NCBI RefSeq assembly: GCF_902825155.1
Contig: NZ_CADEAG010000007.1
Span: 1 to 64,000, forward strand
Direction of reading: 5' to 3'
Source: Bartonella taylorii 8TBB
GTDB lineage: Bacteria; Pseudomonadota; Alphaproteobacteria; Rhizobiales; Rhizobiaceae
Length of the DNA stretch: 64,000 nt
Shown here: one piece after another, positions 9,195 through 19,198 of the stretch
Numbering within the stretch: the stretch's first letter is position 1
Layout of the letters: the number at the start of each line of letters is the position of its first letter
Position numbers and translations under genes: made by a program
The notes under the pieces: model-generated
The model's database searches: none
Seen by the model: only the letters and a program-made list of their open reading frames with translations
Told to the model about the DNA's origin: nothing

Positions 9195-9830
9195 TTATAA
9201 AAATTTGCGCACCAAACTGCGCAGGCACACGATAAGCTCATCGTTAAACCAAGAGTTTTTCTGTAACCAAGAAGTGTTCCGCCATGATGGATGAGGTAAA
9301 GGCATGACATTATAGCCTCGTGGTTGACGTATGGAAAGAATATTCCTCCAATCACTGACGGTTTCTGAAACAGTTTTATGTTTTAACTCTGTAATATGCC
9401 ACTTTTGCGCATAACTTCCAATAGCAAGGACAAGTTTTATTTGTGGCATAGCCTGAAAGACCTTATCGTGCCATATTTCATGACATTCACGCCTTGGTGG
9501 TAAATCAGATTTATTTTGATCATAGCCTGGAAAACAAAATCCCATAGGAATAATAGCAAAGAGAGATCTGTTATAAAATTCTTCTTTTGTTACGTTGAGC
9601 CAATTACGCAATCTTTCGCCAGAGCGATCATTAAAAGGAATAGAACTTTCATGTACACGTAGACCCGGTGCTTGCCCTGCGATTGCAATCGAAGCTGTAT
9701 CGGATAAATAAGCAACAGGTTTTGGTTCGTGAGGAAGAGGAGGAGGATAATGTGGTTGTTGGGTACAAATGCGACAAGAATAAATTCTCTTTTCAAGTTC
9801 GATAATTTGGCTAGAGTCTGCTTGATTCAT
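9195..9830 (-). CDS. Uracil-DNA glycosylase superfamily protein
   Basis: About 211 residues. Motifs of the UDG fold: GQAPGLRVHESSIPFNDRSGERLRNWL (motif 1 region) and the C-terminal HPSWRNTSW (motif 2 region), plus CxxC-like cysteines near the N-terminus (SCRICTQQP) that may or may not bind a metal or Fe-S centre. This is the uncharacterised single-domain UDG-like family common in Rhizobiales rather than the Ung family. Start is uncertain: the ATG at 9830 is used, a TTG at 9848 is possible, and neither has a clear Shine-Dalgarno sequence. It lies just downstream of the thermonuclease gene. Repair activity is inferred from the fold only. Confidence 0.8.
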   Translation of the reverse strand: MNQADSSQIIELEKRIYSCRICTQQPHYPPPLPHEPKPVAYLSDTASIAIAGQAPGLRVHESSIPFNDRSGERLRNWLNVTKEEFYNRSLFAIIPMGFCFPGYDQNKSDLPPRRECHEIWHDKVFQAMPQIKLVLAIGSYAQKWHITELKHKTVSETVSDWRNILSIRQPRGYNVMPLPHPSWRNTSWLQKNSWFNDELIVCLRSLVRKFL

Positions 9831-9860
9831 TGGAAAATAGGAGATCAAAGAAATTTTTTC

Positions 9861-10418
9861 TTATTCTATTCGAGGATGTGCTCTTCGCCATTCTCTCGGT
9901 CGTTGAAAATTTGATTGCCATATTCCTTTTTTTCTCTCTTTCGCTTCTTGTTCTTCTTTAGGATAAGCGTGGTAACTTACTGCCCAACCATTACGTACAA
10001 GCGTTGCGTTGATATTGCTGACTTGTTTTGTTTTACATGTCGCAAGAATACGGCGATATTTATCTTTTTTGTGCCAATGACATATGACAGGATGGTTTGC
10101 TATGAGTTTTTCTAAATATTTTTTTGCTTCAAGCCCACAGGGATAGCGTGCGTCTTTTTTACCACAAAATTGTTGGAGTTCCGGAGCATCAATTCCTTCA
10201 AGCCGGATTATGACAGAAGAAATCATGATTGAATCGCCATCAATAACAAATGCATGACCTTCGAGTGATGTTTTAGAAGAAAAGACTGCTTTTTGAGGGA
10301 GTACATATTTAAAATAAATTATCATAATGATAAGGATAGTAGCAGCAAGAAGAATGCTAAAACCTATAATCTTTAGGTTAAGGTTTCTTAGATTAAAATG
10401 GGAAAACTTCTTTTTCAT
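9861..10418 (-). CDS. Membrane-anchored or secreted thermonuclease (SNase-like)
   Basis: 185 residues. Basic N-terminus and one hydrophobic segment at about residues 15-36, then a staphylococcal-nuclease-like fold: VIDGDSIMISSVIIRLEGIDAPELQQFC, with the Asp and Arg of the active site, KKYLEKLI, and CHWHKKDKYRRILATC carrying the second catalytic Arg. The expected role is Ca-dependent nucleic-acid hydrolysis outside the cytoplasm. Its stop is close to the start of the UDG-like gene, so they may be co-transcribed. Three cysteines in the exported domain could form disulfides. Confidence 0.85.
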   Translation of the reverse strand: MKKKFSHFNLRNLNLKIIGFSILLAATILIIMIIYFKYVLPQKAVFSSKTSLEGHAFVIDGDSIMISSVIIRLEGIDAPELQQFCGKKDARYPCGLEAKKYLEKLIANHPVICHWHKKDKYRRILATCKTKQVSNINATLVRNGWAVSYHAYPKEEQEAKERKKGIWQSNFQRPREWRRAHPRIE

Positions 10419-10796
10419 GAAATAAAGAAACTGCTACTATGTATATTTTATTTAGTGGAAATTACTTATAATTTTTGTGAAAAATTTCTATTCCTTCAAT
10501 AAAAACACCCTCTCATTTTCATGAGAAAATTTTGTTATAGTTAATGTGCTTTGCATTTTAGCTGCTTATCAAAATAGATCAAATACAATATTACGACAAG
10601 ACTTTATGACTATGAAGTAAATAGGCAACCAAAAAATAAATCAATCCATTTAATTGTGTACAAGGCATAGGAATTACAGATCCACACATCGTGTTACTTA
10701 AATAACAAAAAGACCCCCACAAAAAATAACTCTGAGGAGTAATGAAACCGCATTTACCTTTGGTTGCATAATCTAACAGTTAAACGCTGTAGCCCA
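10419..10796. other. Spacer between thermonuclease gene and rpmG
   Basis: 378 bp with no supported gene. On the minus strand just after rpmG there is a small ACTC/GAGT hairpin followed by TATTTTTTG, which might contribute to rpmG termination, but the stem is only 4 bp. Confidence 0.35.
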
Positions 10797-10964
10797 TTAT
10801 TTAATTTTTGTTTCTTTAAATTCAACGTGTTTTTTTACAACAGGGTCATATTTACGTTTGCTCATTTTTTCTGTCATTGTACGGCTATTTTTCTTTGTCA
10901 CATAGAAAAAACCAGTATCCGCTGTTGACAAAAGCTTGATCTTAATGGTTGCTGCTTTGGCCAT
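10797..10964 (-). CDS. rpmG: 50S ribosomal protein L33
   Basis: A 55-residue protein, [20 protein letters not shown] at its start and ending FKETKIK. It matches bacterial L33 of the cysteine-free type ([28 protein letters not shown]), so it is a zinc-independent large-subunit protein. Very basic, as expected. Rhizobiales relatives usually have this gene near rnr and topA; here about 1.1 kb of apparently decayed DNA separates them. Confidence 0.95.
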   Translation of the reverse strand: MAKAATIKIKLLSTADTGFFYVTKKNSRTMTEKMSKRKYDPVVKKHVEFKETKIK

Positions 10965-12068
10965 AATTTATGAATCCTATTTATCCTGAAAACGATATCA
11001 TCTTACTATAAAAATCTATTTCCGATGTAACCAGATTTTACGGCAACACTACGGATGTTCTAAGAAAAGTCAAGAGCTGATTAATTTTCTCATGAGTTGT
11101 ACAAACATCTAAATAATATATAAGCTAAAAAAACAAGCTATTTTTACTAAAAAATCAAATGGTCTTAAAATATTTATGGACTATTCAATAATGGTTAGCC
11201 AATGAGCATCTCGATTCCATAACAAAAAATAAAAAAAGAATGAACAGAGCCAAATTCATATCCTTTGAGGCGTGCACTTAGACGTACAAACCAGATTATA
11301 TAAAGACTGGCAGATACGCCTCTGAGAAGAAAGAGGTCAAACTTATCAAAAGCCATTGATGTTTTGTTATCTATGGTATCATAAAATTTTAACAAAGCCT
11401 AAGATAGCAAAGCTCATAAGAAAATAATGTCAATCTTTTGCATCATTGCTTACAACGTTGCTAGGAATTAAAAAATATGACCAAGTGCGAGAATTACCAT
11501 AAAGTGTGTAGTCTTATTTTCATTATATCCAATGGATAAACTATACAGGACGTTATAAGTGGCAATGCTCTTATTTGGATAGCATCGTTAAACGAGTACT
11601 ACCATCATTGAGTTTGGAACATGGAAAAGATAGGGAACAAATAATATATGTTGGGTTATCTTGAAATTCTGGACTTAATTTCCGATTGCGAGATTGATAT
11701 AGCAGCAAGTACAATAAGGACGTAGTTCGTGGTAAAAGGTGTAAATCTTTTGTACCCATTCCTAATGTTATTCCAACGATATAAATAATTGTGATGGTTG
11801 CAATGATTGCATCATAAAACATTATTTTGAGGGTTCAAAGCTTTTTGATCATAAGGATGACTGAGTTGTGCCTTCGTTCGTTCATTATACAAATCTATCC
11901 TTTACAGATTTTCTCGTTTATATAGTATAATAATTTTTTTCAGATTTTTATAAGCGTTGTTATTGATCAAATAACAAAATATCTGACTTTATGTGATAAA
12001 GAAGGGCAATTGTATAAAAATACAGATAAAGTATATTTTGGTTTTAAATTATCGCTTATTTTGTATTT
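10965..12068 (-). other. 1.1-kb decayed region between rpmG and rnr
   Basis: No intact gene recognised. Two minus-strand open stretches encode hydrophobic segments, 11195-11395 (FDLFLLRGVSASLYIIWFVR) and 11571-11822 (IIATITIIYIVGITLGMG), that look like pieces of one or two small membrane proteins. They lack good starts and known family motifs. In related genomes I expect one or two small genes here (for example a DUF983-type membrane protein), but these fragments do not show the DUF983 cysteine motifs, so I leave them unassigned. Confidence 0.4.
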
Positions 12069-14357
12069 TTAGTTAATATTTTTTCTTCCATAAAAAGCAT
12101 GCTTGCGTTTTTTTGTTATAAATTTACTTTTATGGTAGGATGTAGATGAAAATGGTATTGGACGAGGTTCTGTTAACAGCTCAAAGCATACAGCACCAGC
12201 AAAAGGCTGTACTGTTATAAGCTTCACCTCTACTATATCACTCAGTTGATAGCCTTTATGACTGCGTTTTCCTACAAGAATATGTTGGACTTCATCAAAA
12301 TAATAATAATCATTTTTAAGTGTAGAAATATGCACAAAACCATCTGTATTGAGTTTATCAAGAGAGATAAAAAGACCTGCTTTTGTCACTCCGGAAATAC
12401 GACCTGTAAAGGTACGTCCGATTTTATTGGTTAAATAGTGAGCGACAAGTCGGTCAATGGTTTCTCTTTCAGCCGTCATTGCACGGCGCTCATATAAAGA
12501 AATTTGTGCAGCTATTTCTGCGAGATTTTGTTCTTGTTTCTCGGTTAGTTGGTCATCCCCTAGTTTTAGGGCTTTAATGAGTGCGCGATGAATAATAAGA
12601 TCCGCATAACGACGGATCGGTGATGTAAAATGTGTATAGTTATGTAAGTTCAAACCAAAATGGCCGATATTTTTAGGATTATATTCTGCTTGAGATTGTG
12701 CGCGTAAAATAACCTGATTGATCAATTCTTGTTGCTGACTATTCATGACTTTTGCTAAAATGCTATTAAAGTGTGCTGATGTAAGCTCTGAACTTCGAGA
12801 GAGTGCTATCCCAAGACTTTGAAGAAAAGTTCGCAGGATTTCTTGTTTTGCAAGAGAGGGTTTGTCATGAATACGATAGATAAAGGGTTGATGATGTTCT
12901 TTTAATGTTTCAGAAGCTGCGATATTTGCTTGTATCATGAATTCTTCAATCAAACGATGTGATTCTAGATGTGGTTCACTTACCACATCTTTGATGCATC
13001 CATTTTGATCAAGAATAATTTTTTTTTCTGCTATTTCTAATTCCAGTGGTTGTCGACGATTGCGTGCGATTTTGAGACACCCATAAGCTTGCCATAAGGG
13101 CTGCAAGACACTCTTGATAAGAGGAGCACTTTTTTCATTTATTTTTCCTTCAATGGCTTGTTGTACTTCTTGATAAGAGAGTTTAGCTACTACACGTACC
13201 ATAATACGATGAAAACTATGTTTTCGTTTCTTGCCATTTGCATCAAAAATCATGCGAACGGCTAAAGCAGGCCTTTCTTTTCCTTCACGTAGAGAACATA
13301 AATTATTAGAAATGCGTTCTGGCAACATTGGCACAACGTGATCCGGAAAATAAACAGAGTTTCCCCGTTTTAATGCTTCTTTATCTAAAGCACTTCCCGT
13401 TTTGATATAGTAAGAAACATCTGCAATTGCGACGATAATAATCCAACCGCCGCTGTTTGTAGGATCTTTATCTTTTGTTGCATAAACGGCATCATCATGG
13501 TCTTTGGCATCTGGTGGATCAATTGTAACTAGAGGTAATTGCCGCCAATCTTCACGATTTTCTACGCTGGCAGGTTTTATGTTTTTTACTTGCTCCAAAA
13601 CATCTTCAGGAAAAATATAAGGAATTCCTTTTGAAAGAAGAGCAATCATTGACAGTTTTTTTTCACTTCCAATATGTCCTAAAACATTCTTTATTTGTGC
13701 GCTTTTCAAGCCATAACCAGTATTTTTTTTAATTTCAACTTCAACAAGATCTCCAGATTCTATCTTCATTTTTGAAGATAAGTCAGAGGTATCAAGAATC
13801 AGTTTGTTTGTTTTGCGATCTATAGGTTCCAGTCGCCATTGGTCAGTGTTTAACTTTTGTACCACTCCAAATGTGCTCCTTGGAGATATATCAATTTTAC
13901 GAATAATTCGTCCTGTATAAGGAATGTTTTGAGACGTTTTATTTCGAAAAATTTTTACAAGAATATGATCTCCAACGCCAACGCTCACCCCTTTTATACG
14001 ATAAAAAGGGCGTATTTCAATATTTGGTTTTGGATCCTCTTCCCATTCAAGAGGTTGTGCAATAAAACTGCCATCTTCATCGCGCCCACTAATTTTGACT
14101 AAAGCAACCGGCGGTAATTTTGCTTTTTTGACTGCCCTTTTACACTGTTTTAATATGAGGTTTTGATCCTTTAGCTCACGTAATATATCTCTTAACCAGA
14201 TACGAGAATCGCCTTTTAAGTTAAATGCTTTAGCAATTTCACGTTTACTTGATCGGTCAGGGTTCTCATGAATAAAGGAAAGTATTTCCGCTTTGTTAGG
14301 CAGTCGTTCTATATTAAATGATTGGAAATACTTTGTTTTTTTTTCGCCTTTAACCAA
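12069..14357 (-). CDS. rnr: Ribonuclease R
   Basis: 762 residues. A processive 3'-5' exoribonuclease that degrades structured RNA and takes part in rRNA and tmRNA-linked quality control. Order: N-terminal winged-helix-like segment (NKAEILSFIHENPDRSSKREIAKAF), cold-shock domains, RNB catalytic domain with DPPDAKDHDDAVYA near residue 280 (the metal-binding aspartates), and a C-terminal S1 domain (GRTFTGRISGVTKAGLFISL) followed by a basic tail. Starts 3 bp after the topA stop, so they are co-transcribed. Length and motifs are intact. Confidence 0.96.
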   Translation of the reverse strand: MVKGEKKTKYFQSFNIERLPNKAEILSFIHENPDRSSKREIAKAFNLKGDSRIWLRDILRELKDQNLILKQCKRAVKKAKLPPVALVKISGRDEDGSFIAQPLEWEEDPKPNIEIRPFYRIKGVSVGVGDHILVKIFRNKTSQNIPYTGRIIRKIDISPRSTFGVVQKLNTDQWRLEPIDRKTNKLILDTSDLSSKMKIESGDLVEVEIKKNTGYGLKSAQIKNVLGHIGSEKKLSMIALLSKGIPYIFPEDVLEQVKNIKPASVENREDWRQLPLVTIDPPDAKDHDDAVYATKDKDPTNSGGWIIIVAIADVSYYIKTGSALDKEALKRGNSVYFPDHVVPMLPERISNNLCSLREGKERPALAVRMIFDANGKKRKHSFHRIMVRVVAKLSYQEVQQAIEGKINEKSAPLIKSVLQPLWQAYGCLKIARNRRQPLELEIAEKKIILDQNGCIKDVVSEPHLESHRLIEEFMIQANIAASETLKEHHQPFIYRIHDKPSLAKQEILRTFLQSLGIALSRSSELTSAHFNSILAKVMNSQQQELINQVILRAQSQAEYNPKNIGHFGLNLHNYTHFTSPIRRYADLIIHRALIKALKLGDDQLTEKQEQNLAEIAAQISLYERRAMTAERETIDRLVAHYLTNKIGRTFTGRISGVTKAGLFISLDKLNTDGFVHISTLKNDYYYFDEVQHILVGKRSHKGYQLSDIVEVKLITVQPFAGAVCFELLTEPRPIPFSSTSYHKSKFITKKRKHAFYGRKNIN

Positions 14358-14360
14358 AAT

Positions 14361-16949
14361 TTATGTCTCTTTTCTTTTGGAAGGAGCTCTTTTGGTGGTT
14401 ACTTTTTTACTGGAAGCTTTACCGGTTATTTTTTTACTAGATGCTTTAGCCGATATAAGTTCTAATGCTTCTGAAAGTGTTACACTAATTGGTTCTTTAT
14501 CTTTTGGCAATGTTGCATTAATTTTACCCCAATTAACATACGGACCATATCGCCCATCGCGTATAGTTACAGTCCCTCCATCTGGGTGATCTCCTAATGT
14601 TGCAAGGGTTGCGGATGCTGTTCTATTTCGCGTTGTTTTATTTTCTTGTCTTTCGGCAAGCACTGTAACAGCGCGATTGATGCCAATATCAAAAACTTCA
14701 TCTGCATGAAGAAGGGGCGCTGATTTGCCATCATGACTAAGGTAAGGGCCATAGCGTCCAATTGTGGCTGTAATTATTTTACCTGTTTCAGGATGTGTTC
14801 CAATTTCACGGGGGAGTGATAGTAAGGCCAAAGCTCTATTGAGAGTTATATTTTCTGTTTGCCATTCTTTTGGTAGTCCTGCACGCTTCACTTCTTTGCT
14901 TTCACCAAGTTGAATATAGGGGCCAAAACGACCATTGCGAAAAGAGATCTCTTTTCCTGTTTTAGGGTCGACACCAAGTATAACAGGTTCATCATTATGC
15001 ATGGCTTCATTCTCTTCTCCTGTATCTGTTCCAAGTTGGTGTGTGTATTTGCATTCGGGATAATTAGAACAGCCAACAAATGCACCATAACGCCCAAGTT
15101 TTAAGGATAATTGGCCGTTTGTACAGAGAGGACAAGAACGGATATCACTTCCATCTTCACGTACAGGGAAAGCGAGAGGCGCTAATGTCACGTTTAAAAC
15201 GTCAAGGACATTAGTGATACGCAGTTCTTTGATACTAGTAATAGACGCGTTAAATCCATCCCAAAAATCGCGCATTACATCTTTCCAAGAAAGTTTTCCA
15301 TCCGATATAAGATCCAGTTTTTCCTCAAGATCAGCTGTGAAACCATATTCTACATAGCGATTAAAAAAATTTTCAAGAAAGGCTGTAACAATACGTCCTT
15401 TAGCATCAGGAATAAGCTTTCGTTTATCAATTACAATATATCCACGGTCACAAAGTGTGGACAGTGTAGATGCATAGGTTGAAGGACGTCCAATTCCTAG
15501 CTCTTCCAATTTTTTAATTAAGGAAGCTTCAGAATAACGGGGAGGTGGTTCTGTGGTATGTTGTACAGATTCAACTTTTTCTTTTGTAAGCGTTTCACTA
15601 GTGTTTATTTGTGGCAAACGTGTTGCTTCATTTTCTTCACTATTTTCTTCCTCTCGTTGATCAGTGTAGACAGAAATAAAACCATCAAAACGAATAACAG
15701 AACCTGTTGCACGTAGATTTGCGCAGTTTTGTCCTTGCTGTGCTTCAATTTCAACAGTTGTGCGTTCAATTTCAGCAGAACGCATTTGGCTAGCAATGGC
15801 ACGTTTCCATATCAGCTCATAAAGCTTTACCTGATCACTGTCGAGAAAATTGCGTACTTGATTGGGAATGCGTTGAAAATCTGTTGGGCGTATAGCTTCA
15901 TGTGCTTCCTGTGCATTCTTTGCTTTTGTTGAATAAAAACGTGGTCTTTCAGGAACATAGTCACTACCAAAGGATTCATGAATGACTTTTCGTGCTGAAA
16001 CAATCGCTTCCGGTGCTATTTGCACACCATCAGTACGCATATAGGTAATAAGTCCAGCCATTTCACCATTAATTTCAATACCTTCATAAAGTTTTTGAGC
16101 AATTTGCATGGTGCGAGAGGCTGAGAATCCTAGTTTTGAAGAAGCCGCTTGCTGTAAAGTGGATGTTGTAAACGGAGGAGAAGGATTTCTCTTTGTGGGT
16201 TTTGCTTCAACACTAAGTGTACGATATTTTGCTTCCTCTAACATAAGGCGAATTTGATCTGCTTGTTCTTGAGATTGAATGTCCAGTCTACCAATCTTTT
16301 TTTGATTAAACATTGTTAATCTTGCTTGAAAAGTATCATTTCGGATGGTTTTTAAGTCTGTTGTAATGGACCAATAATCTTCTTTGACAAAATGCTCTAT
16401 TTCTGATTCACGATCACAAATAATACGTAAAGCAACCGATTGAACACGACCAGCCGAACGTGCACCGGGAAGTTTACGCCATAAAACAGGTGAAAGTGTA
16501 AAACCTACAAGATAATCAAGAGCGCGACGTGCAAGGTAGGCATCTACAAGTGATGTATCAATATCACGTGGATTGTCCATAGCATCAAGCACAGACTTTT
16601 TGGTGATGGCATTGAACACAACGCGTTTTACAGGTTTATCTTTTAAAACTTTTTTTTGACGAAGAATATCCAGAATGTGCCAAGAAATAGCTTCCCCTTC
16701 ACGATCAGGGTCCGTTGCTAAGATGAGGCTATCGGCTTCTTTGACTGCTTTTGCTATTTCATTCAAACGCTTAGCGGCAGTAGAATCTATATCCCATTTC
16801 ATAGAAAAATCTTGATCAGGTAGAACAGAACCATCTTTTGCAGGCAAATCACGAACATGTCCGAATGATGCCACTACTTTATATTGAGATCCAAGATATT
16901 TATTAATTGTTTTTGCTTTTGCTGGAGATTCAACGATAACGATATTCAT
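14361..16949 (-). CDS. topA: DNA topoisomerase I
   Basis: 862 residues. Relaxes negative supercoils. Seen: N-terminal Toprim domain (MNIVIVESPAKAKTINKYLG; LATDPDREGEAISWH with the acidic metal site), the catalytic Tyr in GLITYMRTDGV near residue 320, PPRYSEASLIKKLEELGIGRPSTYA, one four-cysteine zinc ribbon (CPLC...CSNYPEC near residue 600), then three zinc-less repeats of the GRYGPY type, and a Lys-rich tail with repeated KKxTxKASSKK. This C-terminal layout is usual for alphaproteobacterial TopA. Upstream of rnr in the same transcription unit. Confidence 0.97.
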   Translation of the reverse strand: MNIVIVESPAKAKTINKYLGSQYKVVASFGHVRDLPAKDGSVLPDQDFSMKWDIDSTAAKRLNEIAKAVKEADSLILATDPDREGEAISWHILDILRQKKVLKDKPVKRVVFNAITKKSVLDAMDNPRDIDTSLVDAYLARRALDYLVGFTLSPVLWRKLPGARSAGRVQSVALRIICDRESEIEHFVKEDYWSITTDLKTIRNDTFQARLTMFNQKKIGRLDIQSQEQADQIRLMLEEAKYRTLSVEAKPTKRNPSPPFTTSTLQQAASSKLGFSASRTMQIAQKLYEGIEINGEMAGLITYMRTDGVQIAPEAIVSARKVIHESFGSDYVPERPRFYSTKAKNAQEAHEAIRPTDFQRIPNQVRNFLDSDQVKLYELIWKRAIASQMRSAEIERTTVEIEAQQGQNCANLRATGSVIRFDGFISVYTDQREEENSEENEATRLPQINTSETLTKEKVESVQHTTEPPPRYSEASLIKKLEELGIGRPSTYASTLSTLCDRGYIVIDKRKLIPDAKGRIVTAFLENFFNRYVEYGFTADLEEKLDLISDGKLSWKDVMRDFWDGFNASITSIKELRITNVLDVLNVTLAPLAFPVREDGSDIRSCPLCTNGQLSLKLGRYGAFVGCSNYPECKYTHQLGTDTGEENEAMHNDEPVILGVDPKTGKEISFRNGRFGPYIQLGESKEVKRAGLPKEWQTENITLNRALALLSLPREIGTHPETGKIITATIGRYGPYLSHDGKSAPLLHADEVFDIGINRAVTVLAERQENKTTRNRTASATLATLGDHPDGGTVTIRDGRYGPYVNWGKINATLPKDKEPISVTLSEALELISAKASSKKITGKASSKKVTTKRAPSKRKET

Positions 16950-17214
16950 AATTTTACCCGAATGTTGAAATGAAAGCCTTTTTATAACTCCCTTTCACAC
17001 GAATAGCTAATAGCAATTAGTTAAAAGCACATAAAAAAAATATTAGCCATATAAAAAACATTAATATTGTACAACTTATGATTGTTATTATTAAAATATA
17101 CCCTATATGAAACTATACAATTTACTTTTTACTGTTAATACAAAAACATACGGCAAAATACTAAGATAACATCTATTGAGAAGTAGGAAAGGAAATGCTC
17201 AAGGATAGAGGATT

Positions 17215-17421
17215 ATGTTTATAAATAATTTAAAAGTTATCCAATATATTACAGATATGTCAAAACAAATGAATCAGATGGCACGTCAAGCACATAGCCC
17301 GCTTTTAGCATTGCTTTTGGACATGGTTGCCAAAGAAGGGCAAAGCATTATTAATAGTGCGGAGGCTCTTGGGGAAGATCCGGACTCGACAATGACACAT
17401 AACCACCAGAGTGTCGAATAA
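17215..17421 (+). CDS. Small conserved-looking hypothetical protein
   Basis: 68 residues. Helical central part (ITDMSKQMNQMARQAHSPLLALLLDMVAKEGQSIIN) that resembles short proteins found near topA/dprA in Rhizobiales, as far as I remember; no function known. A good AGAGG ribosome-binding site lies 5 bp before the ATG. It is on the opposite strand to its neighbours, and its last 71 bp overlap the 3' end of dprA convergently. The overlap makes this a moderate call. Confidence 0.55.
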   Translation: MFINNLKVIQYITDMSKQMNQMARQAHSPLLALLLDMVAKEGQSIINSAEALGEDPDSTMTHNHQSVE

Positions 17422-18553
17422 GCTTTCCAGCAAGCTCGAGCTCCACCAACAAGAGATAGAGGTTTGGGAGTGAAATATCTGAATGGGTGCGAAGTGTGTC
17501 TAAATCGATTGGAGTTGTGGAAAGGGCGGAAAGAACAGCTGCGCGTTCTTTTTCGTCCCCAACGCAAGAGTGACGGCTGTTTTTTTCATCAGTTACACTC
17601 GAACTGTCTTTTTCAAGTTGTAGCGAAACTGATTTTCCTTCCTCAAAAAAATTGAGTTGAGAATGAGTGACTGCTGGAGTTAATGGTGTGAGTGTTTCTA
17701 TAATGTCAGAAGGATGGGTGGTGAGCAGGGCACCTTCCTTGATGAGATTGTTTGTACCAACAGACCTTGGATCAAGTGGAGAACCGGGAATGGCGAAAGT
17801 CAAACGTCCCATTTCAGCAGCTTGGCGTGCGGTAATTAAGGAGCCTGACCGTAGAGCGGCTTCTACGACCAAGAGCCCAAGTGATAGCCCTGCAATAATA
17901 CGGTTTCTTCTCGGAAAGTCGATAGCACGCGGTTTCCAAGCAATGGGCATTTCACTGATAATCGCTCCACCGTTACTGATAATATCTTCATGCAGTTTTT
18001 TGTTTTCAGGAGGATAGATGTGATCAATTCCACCAGCCATTACTGCAACTGTGCCTGTTAATATGCTTGCTTGATGTGCAATACTATCAATGCCACGCGC
18101 TAATCCAGAAATTGTTGTAAAGCCAGCTTCCCCAAGAAAATTCGCAAATTGAGCAGTGAGCTTTTTGCCAGCAGCTGAGGCATTTCGAGATCCAACAATT
18201 CCAACAGAAGGTTTCTGAAAAACCAAAATATTGCCTTTTATGGCAATAAGCGGTGGAGATGCTTCTGTTACCTTAAGAAAAGCTGGATAATCTGGTTCTC
18301 CTATACCAACAAACCGAATACCTAATCTTTCGGCTTCTTGCATTTCTTTCTCTGCTTCTTCTATTGTTGTTATTCGAACAGACGTAGGAAGACCACCCTT
18401 TCTACTAAGCTCGGGAAGCGCTTCCAAAGCATTTTCTGCCGTTTTATAATGATCAATAAGGTTACGAAAACTGACTGCTCCAATATTTTCGCTACGCAAC
18501 AACCGTAACCAGTTTAAACGTTGACGGTCAGTGAGCAGGATTCCCTTATTCAT
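17351..18553 (-). CDS. dprA: DNA-processing protein DprA
   Basis: About 400 residues. DprA binds incoming single-stranded DNA during transformation and loads RecA. Seen: N-terminal SAM-like region (LTDRQRLNWLRLLRSENIGAVSF), Rossmann-fold core with GIVGSRNASAAGKK, SGLARGIDSIAH, DFPRRNRIIAGLS and SGSLITARQAAEMGR, and a C-terminal winged-helix (TPIDLDTLRTHSDISLPNLYLLLVELELAGKL). The ATG at 18553 lies 8 bp after the plsY stop and has GGGG upstream; a TTG at 18589 would overlap plsY and is less likely. No other competence gene is nearby. Confidence 0.93.
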   Translation of the reverse strand: MNKGILLTDRQRLNWLRLLRSENIGAVSFRNLIDHYKTAENALEALPELSRKGGLPTSVRITTIEEAEKEMQEAERLGIRFVGIGEPDYPAFLKVTEASPPLIAIKGNILVFQKPSVGIVGSRNASAAGKKLTAQFANFLGEAGFTTISGLARGIDSIAHQASILTGTVAVMAGGIDHIYPPENKKLHEDIISNGGAIISEMPIAWKPRAIDFPRRNRIIAGLSLGLLVVEAALRSGSLITARQAAEMGRLTFAIPGSPLDPRSVGTNNLIKEGALLTTHPSDIIETLTPLTPAVTHSQLNFFEEGKSVSLQLEKDSSSVTDEKNSRHSCVGDEKERAAVLSALSTTPIDLDTLRTHSDISLPNLYLLLVELELAGKLIRHSGGYVSLSSPDLPQEPPHY

Positions 18554-18560
18554 CCCCGTT

Positions 18561-19193
18561 TTAAGTGCCAATCTTGCTTTCTTTCCCAACTAATAATTTA
18601 CTGATATTTGTATGATGTTTTATAATCACCAAGATGCTCATCGTAATTACCATACAATGGGCATAGAGATAAGGATAGGAAAAATACACAAATATTGGAG
18701 TGATAATAACAGAAACGAGTGCGGATAATGAAGAGTAGCGCGTGAGTAGAAAAATCACCATCCACACAATAATGAAAACAATTGCTGCTGGCCAGTAGAA
18801 TCCTAAGCATATACCCAAATAGGTGGCAACACCTTTACCACCTTTAAATTTGAGCCATATGGGACAAAGATGGCCTAATAAAGCAAAAAAACCAGCTAGA
18901 AAGATAACAATACTGTTTTCTATTGGATTACTCAAAAATTTTATAACAAGAATAACAACGGTTCCCTTCAATATATCGCAAAGAAGTGTGAGAGCAGCAA
19001 CTTTTTTATTTCCTGTTCGTAGAACATTGGTAGCTCCAATATTTCCGGAACCAATCGTTCTCACATCACCAAGTTTGGCTAATCGCGTAAAAAGAAAACC
19101 AAATGGGATTGATCCCATAAGATAGGACATTAGAAATATAAACCATGTAGTGAACTGTAAAAGTGTCTCACCTTCATTCATTAAAAATCTCAT
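18561..19193 (-). CDS. plsY: Glycerol-3-phosphate acyltransferase PlsY
   Basis: 210 residues, multi-pass membrane protein. Transfers acyl from acyl-phosphate to sn-1 of glycerol-3-phosphate, starting phospholipid synthesis. The three cytoplasmic motifs are visible: [25 protein letters not shown] near residue 50, and [10 protein letters not shown] near residue 115. Two in-frame ATGs (19193, 19181) are possible. Five bp after pyrC-like stop, so it is part of the pyrB-to-dprA unit. The partner PlsX is not in the window. Confidence 0.95.
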   Translation of the reverse strand: MRFLMNEGETLLQFTTWFIFLMSYLMGSIPFGFLFTRLAKLGDVRTIGSGNIGATNVLRTGNKKVAALTLLCDILKGTVVILVIKFLSNPIENSIVIFLAGFFALLGHLCPIWLKFKGGKGVATYLGICLGFYWPAAIVFIIVWMVIFLLTRYSSLSALVSVIITPIFVYFSYPYLYAHCMVITMSILVIIKHHTNISKLLVGKESKIGT

Positions 19194-19198
19194 TAAGT

